A DNA stretch of 64,000 nucleotides, from positions 62,001-126,000 of the forward strand of contig CAZNIS010000006.1 of the NCBI GenBank assembly GCA_964573105.1, written 5' to 3'. Numbering within the stretch: position 1 is the stretch's first letter; every line of letters begins with the position of its first letter. The stretch comes from CAKZSB01 sp964573105 (GTDB lineage: Bacteria; Pseudomonadota; Gammaproteobacteria; Granulosicoccales; Granulosicoccaceae). Shown in pieces: positions 1 to 8,690 of this stretch. A model generated the notes under the pieces. The model had not been told where the DNA came from and did not search any database. It worked only from the letters and a program-made list of their open reading frames with translations. Both the position numbers and the translations under genes were made by a program.

Positions 1-369
1 CGTATCGAGGTTGCCGTGCAGATCCGTGACGTGCTGGCTGCCGGCGCGCTGGTGAAGACCATCGACGTTCTGGGTAATCAGGCCAACCGTGATACCCATC
101 TGCTGCAGGGCGGCGCATGCCTGATGGGCCGCATTGGGCCTGGCTTTGGCGATTCGTGGCCAGCCTGCCATGCTGCGAGCCCAGTAGCGCCTTCGGGTTT
201 CCGCCTCGGTGTAGAAAGCGCGTGCTTGCACTGGCGGTGGATGGCTCCATTCACCCCGGGCATTGCGATAGGCCGGAATGCCCGAATCGGTGCTGATACC
301 GGCGCCCGTCAGCAGTAGAACCGGGCTGTTCTGCCGTATCAGGTCTGCCATTGCGTCAATCGTGCTCAT
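1..369 (-). CDS. NAD-dependent protein deacylase, sirtuin (partial, C-terminus outside window)
   Basis: The first 123 codons of a Sir2-family enzyme, which removes acyl groups from protein lysines using NAD+. Reading the minus strand from an ATG at 369 gives TGAGIS at residues 21-26 (NAD-binding loop), TQNVDGLHQRAG at 99-110 and HGNLDT at 118-123; the His of the last motif is the catalytic base of the family. The zinc ribbon and the rest of the Rossmann fold lie beyond the left edge. The start is only 13 bases after the stop of the hydrolase upstream, so the two are probably co-transcribed. The three consecutive family motifs make the assignment firm; the substrate is unknown. Confidence 0.93.
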   Translation of the reverse strand, partial: MSTIDAMADLIRQNSPVLLLTGAGISTDSGIPAYRNARGEWSHPPPVQARAFYTEAETRRRYWARSMAGWPRIAKARPNAAHQACAALQQMGITVGLITQNVDGLHQRAGSQHVTDLHGNLDT

Positions 370-382
370 GCGGGCCAGCGCG

Positions 383-1873
383 TCAGTCAAAACGCATCGT
401 CGCGTTTTCACACTGGATCTCGGCACCCGTTGATCCGCTGAAAAAGCGTGCGACCTGCCGTCGTGCACAGTCGCTCTGATACCAGACCGCGTGACCGCTG
501 AATGGCTCGGTCAGGGTTTGCACGTTGCTGAAATTGTCCACCGTATTGGCGATGTCAGCGGATGATATGATCGGGTCCAGCTGACCGGCGAGCACCAGTG
601 TCCGGGCTGTGAAAATTCCGGCAGCGCCGAGTTTTTTGTCTTTGCCTGCTTGCCAGATCCGGCACATGGCTCGTTGATTTTCCAGCAAAAGCTGTGAATC
701 GGCATCCAGCGCCTGAACGATCCTCGGGTGGTCGCGCTCAAAGCGGGCTTCGAGTGGCAGGCGTTCGCGGCAGTGTACACTCAGGTACAAGCCATCGGCG
801 TAATCGGGGTCCACGCCCTGGTACCAGAGCTCCTCGGCAAATGCATTCAGTGACTGCACCTCACCGTCGTGCAGTGCATCGATCACTTTGGGAAGCTGAC
901 GGATTGATTGATTTGAATACAGCGCAGTAAAGAGCATCGCCGTCAGGATGTGCTGATCGACAACCAGCGTTCGGCGCCGGGTGAGCCCCGATTCATCGCT
1001 GGCGACAATCTTAACCTTGTAGGGCTGCCGGCTGGCGCGGGCCAGCACGGTATCGAATTTTTCTTCAATATTGGCGTAGCGCTGTGCACAGCTGTCGCGT
1101 CTGGTGCACTGTCTGATGGTTTTGCGTATCCCTTCACGCACCAGGGCCTGCGACAGTGGTTGCTGGTAGTCGAGCGGTACCGGTGAATCCAGAACCACGC
1201 TTGCGAAGGCGTTTGGACGATTCAACAACATGGCCTGGGCAATGGCGGTGGCGTAGGAGGTGGCGAGCACGTGCCAGTGCTCGTAGTTGAGCGAGTCGAT
1301 GATCGCGAGAAAATCTGCCGCGGATTGCTGAGTATTGAACAACACCGGGTTGACCCCGCTGTAGATCAGTCGCTCACGGCATCGAGTAGCGCTTTCGAGC
1401 TGAATCTGCATGGACTGCTGCAAATCGTATTGCGCCTGGACGAGGCGTCGAAAATCGTCAACTGACTCCTCGCACGCCAGCATCGGACTCGACAGACCCG
1501 CGCCGCGCTGATCGACGAATACGACATCGAATCCGGCAGCGAGCAGTGGTTCGTAGAACTCCAGAAATTCACCAGGCTCGTACAGATAGCCAAAACCAAC
1601 GGGTGAACCCGGTCCGCCGCCGCCGGGTATCAGGATTGCCTGCGAGGCCCGTTTGCCGGCCGTGGCACGGGCCAGCAGCAGGGGGATTTCGATGGTCTGG
1701 CGTCGATCCTTAAAGTGATCGACGGGCAGTGTCAGCCGCTGACAAGTGACATCCGGCGGCGCTTCGTTGATCAGTTCGGTGCAGTCGATCTCGACGGCAT
1801 CGCTTGCCAGGGCAGGGAATTCGTGTATCAGCACTGCAAGCAATGTGATCAATAATGAAACAATTTTTCTCAA
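383..1873 (-). CDS. Exported alpha/beta hydrolase, proline iminopeptidase/tripeptidyl aminopeptidase-like
   Basis: A 496-residue protein with an N-terminal signal peptide (hydrophobic stretch about 4-23, ending ALAS). It has the S33-peptidase layout: oxyanion region GGGGPGSPVG, then VFVDQRGAGLS, a nucleophile elbow and a C-terminal TAP-type region with GQLDPI (acid) and SGHAVW (His). The likely nucleophile is the Ser of LATSYATA, so both glycines of the usual GxSxG are alanine. It starts at TTG with an AGGA-like site (minus-strand caggatag) a few bases upstream; no in-frame ATG precedes the signal peptide. Probably a periplasmic peptidase or esterase. Family assignment is good, substrate unknown. 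Confidence 0.82.
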   Translation of the reverse strand: MRKIVSLLITLLAVLIHEFPALASDAVEIDCTELINEAPPDVTCQRLTLPVDHFKDRRQTIEIPLLLARATAGKRASQAILIPGGGGPGSPVGFGYLYEPGEFLEFYEPLLAAGFDVVFVDQRGAGLSSPMLACEESVDDFRRLVQAQYDLQQSMQIQLESATRCRERLIYSGVNPVLFNTQQSAADFLAIIDSLNYEHWHVLATSYATAIAQAMLLNRPNAFASVVLDSPVPLDYQQPLSQALVREGIRKTIRQCTRRDSCAQRYANIEEKFDTVLARASRQPYKVKIVASDESGLTRRRTLVVDQHILTAMLFTALYSNQSIRQLPKVIDALHDGEVQSLNAFAEELWYQGVDPDYADGLYLSVHCRERLPLEARFERDHPRIVQALDADSQLLLENQRAMCRIWQAGKDKKLGAAGIFTARTLVLAGQLDPIISSADIANTVDNFSNVQTLTEPFSGHAVWYQSDCARRQVARFFSGSTGAEIQCENATMRFD

Positions 1874-2116
1874 GTACTATCCTGTGCGCTCTGCCGGGCA
1901 GACGGTGCCGCAAGCTCGCGGGGTGAATGTGATTGCATGCGCCGCGCATTGTGATCGGCTTTTCGGCGTCTTGCGCTCGTTCGAATGGCTTTCAGTTTCG
2001 CCGGCTTAAACTGTTGGTGTGACGGTCGCTATGTCAATTATAGGGCCGCACAATCAAGAGTTTGGGTCATGTTGTTGCCATTATCATCGCAATTGTCGAA
2101 CCGGCGTCCTTGAATT

Positions 2117-2122
2117 GAGGAG
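2117..2122 (+). promoter_or_regulatory. Ribosome binding site deciding the glgX start
   Basis: GAGGAG lies six bases before a CTG (2129), nine before an ATC (2132) and twelve before an ATT (2135), all in the glgX frame. An in-frame TGA at 2111-2113 rules out an earlier start. The first ATG/GTG/TTG in frame is the GTG at 2246, which would remove conserved N-terminal sequence. The site therefore points to initiation at CTG 2129 or at the following ATC/ATT. Confidence 0.6.
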
Positions 2123-2128
2123 TATCCA

Positions 2129-4306
2129 CTGATCATTGAATCCGGTTTTCCCCATACACTGGGTGCAACCTGGGACGGGGCTGGCGTCAACTTCGCGCTG
2201 TTCTCGGCCCATGCCGAGCGCGTAGAACTGTGCCTGTTTGACCCGGTGAGCCGGCGTGAGCGGCATCGCTACGATCTGCCTGAATGTACCGATCAGGTGT
2301 GGCATGGCTATGTGCCGGACTGTCGCCCCGGGGATCTGTACGGCTACCGCGTGCACGGCCCCTACGAGCCGGACCGCGGACATCGCTTCAATCCGCACAA
2401 GCTGCTGCTGGATCCCTACGCGCGCCTGCTCGACAGCCCGCTGAAACTGACCGATGCACATCTGGGCTATCGCGCTGCCAGCGGTCGTATGGATCTGTCG
2501 TTTGATCGACGGGACAGCGCCCGCGCCATGCCGCGTTGTGTGGTGGTCGATCCGGCCTTCACCTGGGGCGACGACAGAGCCCCCGCCACTCACTGGGCGG
2601 ATACGGTCAACTATGAATTGCACGTACGAGGATTCAGTCGGCTGCATGAAGCGCTGCCTGAGACTTTGCGTGGAACCTACGCCGGGCTCGGGCATCCGTC
2701 TTCGATCGACTATCTGAAAGCGCTCGGCATCACCTCGGTGGAATTGATGCCGGTACACAGCTTTGCCGACGATCGATTTCTGATCGACAAGGGTCTGGTC
2801 AACTATTGGGGCTACAGCACGCTGAACTTCTTCTCCCCGGAGGGCCGCTACATGGCCGGTGGCGGCTTGTCGGAATTCAAGACAATGGTGCGGCGACTGC
2901 ACGACGCCGGAATCGAGGTTATTCTGGATGTCGTCTACAACCACACCTGCGAGGGGGATCACCGTGGCCCGACGCTGTCGTTTCGCGGTCTGGACAACGC
3001 GTCCTATTATCGCCTGCTGCCCAGCGATCAGCGCTACTATATCAATGACACCGGCTGCGGCAACACCCTCAATCTCAGCCACCCGCGGGTGCTGCAGATG
3101 GTTATGGATAGCCTCAGATACTGGGTCACCGATATGCACGTGGATGGATTCCGCTTTGATCTGGCCTCCACACTGGCACGCGAAGAACAGGGTTTTAATC
3201 CGTCCGGAAGCTTTCTGAATTCGGTTCGGCAGGATCCGGTATTGAGTAAGGTAAAACTCTTCGCCGAGCCGTGGGACATTGGTCCGGGCGGCTATCAGCT
3301 GGGACACTTTCCGGCCGGCTGGTCAGAGTGGAACGATAAATACCGCGACACCGTGCGCCGCTACTGGCGCGGTGACGATGGCATGTTGCCGGATCTGGCG
3401 CGCCGCGTTCACGGCTCCAGCGACATGTTTGATCGCAACGGCCGCAGTCCGTGGGCCAGCCTGAATTTCGTCAGCAGTCACGACGGTTTCACGCTCGCAG
3501 ATCTGGTCAGCTACGAGCAGCGCCACAACGAGGCCAATGGCGAAGACAACGTCGACGGTCATCACGCCAACTTCAGCGACAATAACGGTGTCGAAGGACC
3601 GAGCGACGATCCGGCGATCAGCCGTCGACGCGATCTGCAGCGCCGCAATATGCTCGCCACGCTGATGCTCTCGCAGGGCGTGCCGATGTTGCTGGCAGGC
3701 GATGAAATGGGCCGCAGTCAGATGGGCAACAATAACGCCTATTGCCAGGACAACGAAATCAACTGGGTCGACTGGTCGCTGCTCGACACCGAGGCCGACT
3801 TCTTCGCGTTTGTCTGTGGCCTGATTCGGCTGCGACGCAACGAGCCGCTGCTGCGCCGGCGGCGTTTCGTGCACGGCTCAGAGCGTTCATCGGTCACCGG
3901 TCTGCCAGAGATTCAGTGGATCAACCCGCTCGGCAATGAAATGTCAGAACATCACTGGCGTGAGGCATTTGCACGGTGTGTTGGCCTGTTGCTTGCCGGT
4001 GATAACCGCAACCACCATCTGGCGCAGATCGAACCCGAAACCGATCGCTGCCTGTTTATTGTTTTTAATGCCAGCCGGGATCCGGTCGAATTTCGACTGC
4101 CGGAAATACCGGGTGTCACGAAGTGGCGCAGGCTTTTGGATACCACCCTTGAGGCGACCGCCCAAGTGGCGAATCTGGACGATTCAACCATACAAATTCC
4201 GGCCAGCTCGGTCAGTGCCTACGTGCCGTTTGACGGCTCGATTTGCGCGCCGGATGGCAACAAATCCACACCCGCGAAAAGCGACACAGCTCGAGAAACA
4301 AACTGA
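2129..4306 (+). CDS. glgX: Glycogen debranching enzyme GlgX
   Basis: A GH13 enzyme that hydrolyses the alpha-1,6 branch points left by glycogen phosphorylase in the cytoplasm. From CTG 2129 it is about 725 residues. The N-terminal part (LGATWDGAGVNFALFSAHAE, RYGYRVHGP-like segment) is the CBM48/isoamylase domain; the catalytic barrel shows DVVYNHT, DGFRFDLAS (nucleophile Asp), FAEPWD (acid/base Glu) and FVSSHDGFT. No ATG, GTG or TTG is available before 2246, so a non-canonical start with a good Shine-Dalgarno at 2117-2122 is proposed; the N-terminal homology extends upstream of 2246. Its TGA overlaps the glgP ATG by one base, indicating translational coupling. Confidence 0.93.
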   Translation: MIIESGFPHTLGATWDGAGVNFALFSAHAERVELCLFDPVSRRERHRYDLPECTDQVWHGYVPDCRPGDLYGYRVHGPYEPDRGHRFNPHKLLLDPYARLLDSPLKLTDAHLGYRAASGRMDLSFDRRDSARAMPRCVVVDPAFTWGDDRAPATHWADTVNYELHVRGFSRLHEALPETLRGTYAGLGHPSSIDYLKALGITSVELMPVHSFADDRFLIDKGLVNYWGYSTLNFFSPEGRYMAGGGLSEFKTMVRRLHDAGIEVILDVVYNHTCEGDHRGPTLSFRGLDNASYYRLLPSDQRYYINDTGCGNTLNLSHPRVLQMVMDSLRYWVTDMHVDGFRFDLASTLAREEQGFNPSGSFLNSVRQDPVLSKVKLFAEPWDIGPGGYQLGHFPAGWSEWNDKYRDTVRRYWRGDDGMLPDLARRVHGSSDMFDRNGRSPWASLNFVSSHDGFTLADLVSYEQRHNEANGEDNVDGHHANFSDNNGVEGPSDDPAISRRRDLQRRNMLATLMLSQGVPMLLAGDEMGRSQMGNNNAYCQDNEINWVDWSLLDTEADFFAFVCGLIRLRRNEPLLRRRRFVHGSERSSVTGLPEIQWINPLGNEMSEHHWREAFARCVGLLLAGDNRNHHLAQIEPETDRCLFIVFNASRDPVEFRLPEIPGVTKWRRLLDTTLEATAQVANLDDSTIQIPASSVSAYVPFDGSICAPDGNKSTPAKSDTARETN

Positions 4307-6759
4307 TGAAAGACTTGCAACCGTTACCGCCGCTGGGAATGGACAGCTCCGCGATTGACGAGGACTTCAGGCGCCATTTGGGCCACACGCTGGGCTGCGA
4401 TGAAAAGGGTGCCGACGATCGGGAAAAATACGAAGCGCTGGCTCTGGCGGTGCGCGATCGCCTGATGGAGCGCTGGAAGTCCACGCAGCAGGGCTATCGC
4501 AACTCCGGTTGCAAGCGTGCCTACTACCTGTCGCTCGAGTTTTTGATGGGCCGTGCACTCGGCAATGCCGTGCTTAACCTGGGCCTCGACAACGCGGTGA
4601 ACATCGCATTGTATGAATACGGCATGAAGGCTGAAGAACTGGCCGACGCCGAGCACGACGCCGGTCTGGGCAACGGTGGTCTGGGTCGCCTGGCGGCCTG
4701 TTTCCTGGATAGCTGCGCCACACTGCAAATGCCGGTGGTGGGCTACGGCATTCGCTACGAATACGGCATGTTTCGCCAGGAGATTCACGACGGTGCCCAG
4801 GTCGAAGAACCCGATCACTGGCTGCGCGATGGCTATGTTTGGGAAGCGGTTCGTCCGCAGGACACTCGCCGCGTACAGTTTGGTGGACGCAGTGAGTTTT
4901 ATGTCGATGCACAGGGCGCCTCGCGAGTGCGCTGGGTCGATACCGAAAATGTACTGGCCGTGCCGCACGATACACCGGTGCCTGGCTACGAAAACGAAAC
5001 TGTTAATACCCTGCGTCTGTGGAAAGCCACTGCATCCGATGAATTTGAGCTCGGCGAATTCAACGCCGGTCGCTACCCGGAATCAGTCGCTGCGAAAAAC
5101 GAGGCAGAGCACATCTCAATGGTGCTGTACCCGAACGACAGCAGCGAAAACGGCAAAGAGCTGCGTCTGCGTCAGCAGTATTTTCTCGCCTCTGCCAGTT
5201 TGCAGGATGTGCTGGCCCAGTGGGTCGAAGCCAACGGCAACAACTTTGATAACTTCGCAACGAAAAACTGCTTTCAACTCAACGATACCCATCCGAGTGT
5301 CGCCGTTGCCGAACTGATGCGTCTGCTGCTCGATGAATACGAGCTGAGCTGGAACAAGGCCTGGGAGATTACCTCCAACACCATGGCCTACACCAATCAT
5401 ACCCTGTTGCCAGAGGCGCTGGAACGCTGGCCCGTCAGCCTGTTCCGCAAGCTGCTGCCGCGCGTGGTCGATATCATTTTTGAGATTAACGCGCGCTTTC
5501 TGCATCAGGTCTCACTGAAGTGGCCGGGTGATGTCGATCGCCAGCGACAGATGTCGATCATTGAAGAGGGCGACGATCCGCAGGTGCGTATGGCCTATCT
5601 TGCGATTGCCGGTAGTTTCTCGGTCAATGGTGTGGCCGCGCTGCACACCGATCTGCTGAAGCAGGGACTGTTCTCGGACTTCTGTGCACTATGGCCCGAT
5701 AAATTTAACAACAAGACCAATGGCGTGACACCACGACGCTGGATGGCCGCCTGCAATCCGGAATTGCGCAGCCTGCTGAACACCACAATCGGCAGCGACT
5801 GGGTGACCAGCCTCGATAAGCTCGATAACCTGGCCAGCCACGTGAACGATGAATCGTTTCGATCCGAGTGGCGTCAGGTCAAGTTCAGCAACAAACGCCG
5901 ATTGGCAGAGTTTGTCAAACAGGAGGCCGATGTCGATTTTGATATCGAAAGCATGTTTGATGTACAGGTCAAGCGCATCCACGAATACAAGCGTCAGCTG
6001 CTGAACCTGCTGCACGTCGTACACTTGTACAACCGTATCAAGAAGGGTGATCTGGATAACTGGACACCGCGCAGTGTCCTGATTGGCGGCAAGGCGGCGC
6101 CCGGTTACTACATGGCGAAACAGATCATCAAGTTGATCAATAACGTCGCCAAAGTAGTGAACTCGGATCCCGATGTCGGCAACAAGCTGCGGTTGGCGTT
6201 CATCCCCAACTACCGCGTCTCGGCGATGGAGATCATTTGCCCCGGCACCGATTTGTCTGAGCAGATTTCAACGGCAGGTAAAGAGGCGTCCGGCACCGGC
6301 AACATGAAGTTCATGATGAATGGTGCGGTTACGATTGGTACGTTGGATGGTGCCAACATCGAAATTCGCGAGGAAGTGGGCGATGAGAACTTCTTCCTTT
6401 TCGGCCTGACCGAAGCCGAGGTAGACGCACAGCGCCCGAACTACAACCCGAACGCGATCATCGATGCCGATGAAGAATTCAAACAGGTCATGGGGCTGAT
6501 CGAAAGCGGTCACTTCAGTCAGTTTGAACCCGGCATTTTCGACGCCGTGTGCCACAGCATTCGCAGCCCGCATGATCCGTGGATGGTTGCCGCTGATTTT
6601 CGCTCCTACGTGGATGCGCAGCAGCAGGCGGCCGATGCCTATCGCGATATCGAGCGCTGGACGACCATGAGCATTCTCAACAGCGCACGAAGTGGCAAGT
6701 TTTCATCTGATCGCACCATCGCCGACTACAATCGCGATATCTGGAAACTGCGCCAGTAA
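4306..6759 (+). CDS. glgP: Glycogen phosphorylase
   Basis: Releases glucose 1-phosphate from glycogen ends with pyridoxal phosphate as cofactor. It has 817 residues, the usual length for bacterial GlgP. Visible motifs include LSLEFLMGRALGNA near the N-terminus, GLGNGGLGRLAACF, KVKRIHEYKRQ-like VQVKRIHEYKRQLLN, and the PLP-lysine segment EASGTGNMKFMMNG near residue 665. The ATG at 4306 overlaps the glgX stop by one base (TGATG); an in-frame open stretch upstream lies inside glgX and has no family similarity. With glgX before and pgi after, it forms a glycogen-to-hexose-phosphate unit. Confidence 0.97.
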   Translation: MKDLQPLPPLGMDSSAIDEDFRRHLGHTLGCDEKGADDREKYEALALAVRDRLMERWKSTQQGYRNSGCKRAYYLSLEFLMGRALGNAVLNLGLDNAVNIALYEYGMKAEELADAEHDAGLGNGGLGRLAACFLDSCATLQMPVVGYGIRYEYGMFRQEIHDGAQVEEPDHWLRDGYVWEAVRPQDTRRVQFGGRSEFYVDAQGASRVRWVDTENVLAVPHDTPVPGYENETVNTLRLWKATASDEFELGEFNAGRYPESVAAKNEAEHISMVLYPNDSSENGKELRLRQQYFLASASLQDVLAQWVEANGNNFDNFATKNCFQLNDTHPSVAVAELMRLLLDEYELSWNKAWEITSNTMAYTNHTLLPEALERWPVSLFRKLLPRVVDIIFEINARFLHQVSLKWPGDVDRQRQMSIIEEGDDPQVRMAYLAIAGSFSVNGVAALHTDLLKQGLFSDFCALWPDKFNNKTNGVTPRRWMAACNPELRSLLNTTIGSDWVTSLDKLDNLASHVNDESFRSEWRQVKFSNKRRLAEFVKQEADVDFDIESMFDVQVKRIHEYKRQLLNLLHVVHLYNRIKKGDLDNWTPRSVLIGGKAAPGYYMAKQIIKLINNVAKVVNSDPDVGNKLRLAFIPNYRVSAMEIICPGTDLSEQISTAGKEASGTGNMKFMMNGAVTIGTLDGANIEIREEVGDENFFLFGLTEAEVDAQRPNYNPNAIIDADEEFKQVMGLIESGHFSQFEPGIFDAVCHSIRSPHDPWMVAADFRSYVDAQQQAADAYRDIERWTTMSILNSARSGKFSSDRTIADYNRDIWKLRQ

Positions 6760-6771
6760 TTGTCTCCACCC

Positions 6772-6795
6772 GGGCGGGAGCATCGGCTCCCGCCC
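6772..6795 (+). terminator. Perfect 10-bp GC-rich hairpin between glgP and pgi
   Basis: GGGCGGGAGC (6772-6781) and GCTCCCGCCC (6786-6795) pair perfectly around an ATCG loop. There is no T-run after it, so it is not a standard intrinsic terminator. It may be a partial attenuator, an RNA 3-prime-end stabiliser for glgXP or a REP-like element. pgi begins 21 bases downstream. Confidence 0.45.
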
Positions 6796-6815
6796 ACCAC
6801 CTTTCGAGAGCACCG

Positions 6816-8453
6816 ATGCAGGATTTGACCAGCCGCCCGCAATGGGCAGCGTTGCGCGATCATTTCGATACCACCCGTAACCTGCAGATGGCCGATCAGT
6901 TCGCCGCCGATGCAGGTCGCTTCGAGCGATTCTCGGTCGAAGCGTGTGGCATTTTGCTCGACTACTCCAAGAATCGAATCGACGAACAAACGATGCGTTT
7001 GCTCGTCGAACTCGCCGAGGCCGTCGATGTTGCCGGTCAGGCGAGGCGCATGTTCGATGGAGAGAAAATCAACAACACCGAGAATCGTTCAGTGCTGCAC
7101 ACGGCCTTGCGCAGACCGAGCAGCGACACGCTGCAGGTGGACGGAGAAAATGCCGTGCAGGCGGTACACGAAGTCGCGGCACGTTCGGCCGCTTTCACCG
7201 ACCGTGTGCGCAGTGGCGAGTGGACCGGATACACCGGCAAGCCGGTGCGGCACATCGTGAACATTGGCATCGGTGGTTCGGACCTCGGCCCCTTAATGGT
7301 GTGCGAGGCGCTAAAGCCCTATGCCAGCGATAATCTGCAGATGCACTTTGTCAGCAACGTCGATGGCAGCCACATCGCCGAGGCGCTGGCGGCGGTCGAT
7401 ATCGAATCCACCTTGTTTATCGTCGCATCTAAAACCTTTACCACGCTCGAGACTATCGCCAATGCGAAAGCCGCGCGGCAATACCTTCTCGATGCCGGTG
7501 CCGCCGAGGCCGACATTGCCAAACACTTTGTCGCGGTCTCCACCAACGCCGCCGCCGTGGCTGACTTCGGCATCGATCGCGACAATATGTTCGGCTTCTG
7601 GGACTGGGTTGGCGGGCGATACTCGCTATGGTCCAGCATTGGTTTGTCAATTCGTCTGGCGATTGGCAATCAGCACTTCGACGAAATGCTCGATGGCGCG
7701 CACCAGATGGATCAGCATTTTGCCAGCGCGCCACTGGCGTCGAACATGCCAGTGATCATGGCGCTGCTCGGCGTCTGGTATCGAAACTTTTTTGGTGCAG
7801 GCAGCCATGTCATCGCCCCGTACGATCAGTACCTGCATCGCTTCGCGGCCTATCTGCAACAGCTGGATATGGAGAGCAACGGCAAAAGTGTGTCTGCTGA
7901 CGGCGAGCCGGTAGCCTGTCAGACCGGACCCGTTATCTGGGGCGAGCCCGGCACCAATGGACAGCATGCGTTCTTTCAGTTGCTGCACCAGGGTACCGAT
8001 CTGATTCCGGCAGATTTTCTCGCCGCAATGCAAACCCACAAGCCGGTCGCCGATCAGCACCGCATGCTGCTCGCCAACTGTCTGGCGCAGACCGAGGCGC
8101 TGATGCGCGGCAAGTCGCGCGACGTTGTCGAGGCTGAGCTCAAGGCCAGTGGTCTGGATGCAGACGCGATCGCAAGTCTGGCGCCGCACAAGGTTTTTGC
8201 CGGCAATCAGCCGAGCAATACGCTGCTGTATCGCAAGCTCACACCAGAGGTGCTGGGCGCTCTGATCGCGTTGTATGAACACAAAGTGTTCGTGCAGGGC
8301 AAGATCTGGGGCGTCAATTCCTTCGATCAGTGGGGCGTGGAGCTGGGCAAGCAGCTCGCCAGCACCATTCTTGGCGAGATGCAGGCAGGCGTTGTCGGCT
8401 CGCACGACAGCTCGACCACCGCCCTGCTGCAACGTTGCATCGACGCCGGCTGA
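6816..8453 (+). CDS. pgi: Glucose-6-phosphate isomerase
   Basis: Interconverts glucose 6-phosphate and fructose 6-phosphate in the cytoplasm. Its 545 residues match the long proteobacterial Pgi. The phosphate-binding region IGIGGSDLGP is near residue 152, the catalytic Glu lies in DMESNGKSV, the His in GTNGQHAFFQLLHQG, and the C-terminal Lys in FDQWGVELGK. It follows glgP by 56 bases containing a strong hairpin, so it is probably transcribed with glgXP at a different level. Together the three genes take glycogen into central metabolism, apart from a phosphoglucomutase not seen here. Confidence 0.97.
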   Translation: MQDLTSRPQWAALRDHFDTTRNLQMADQFAADAGRFERFSVEACGILLDYSKNRIDEQTMRLLVELAEAVDVAGQARRMFDGEKINNTENRSVLHTALRRPSSDTLQVDGENAVQAVHEVAARSAAFTDRVRSGEWTGYTGKPVRHIVNIGIGGSDLGPLMVCEALKPYASDNLQMHFVSNVDGSHIAEALAAVDIESTLFIVASKTFTTLETIANAKAARQYLLDAGAAEADIAKHFVAVSTNAAAVADFGIDRDNMFGFWDWVGGRYSLWSSIGLSIRLAIGNQHFDEMLDGAHQMDQHFASAPLASNMPVIMALLGVWYRNFFGAGSHVIAPYDQYLHRFAAYLQQLDMESNGKSVSADGEPVACQTGPVIWGEPGTNGQHAFFQLLHQGTDLIPADFLAAMQTHKPVADQHRMLLANCLAQTEALMRGKSRDVVEAELKASGLDADAIASLAPHKVFAGNQPSNTLLYRKLTPEVLGALIALYEHKVFVQGKIWGVNSFDQWGVELGKQLASTILGEMQAGVVGSHDSSTTALLQRCIDAG

Positions 8454-8690
8454 AGCGTAGCCGCTGACGATTGACCCCGGCAGCGCGGCACGCTGCAACC
8501 GGCGATGTGCGTTTAGCCGGCAGATTTGGTCGCCCGCAGGCGTATTCGCGAATCGAGGCTGGGCCACACTGGCGCAAGCTGTCGGGGAAAGATCGCCGGC
8601 GGCGCGGCCCCGGTATGATCAACAACAGCGCCACACCTGATCACCACCCTTGCGCGGGCCGAAGACCAATCATCTTACGGGTCGCGGAAC

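Noticed and set aside
2084..3307. Open frame of about 400 codons antisense to glgX
   Set aside because: It has no recognisable domain or ribosome site and mirrors glgX codon structure; G+C-rich genes commonly leave such frames open. The same holds for long antisense frames over pgi, the flavin dehydrogenase, cbs and ilvB.
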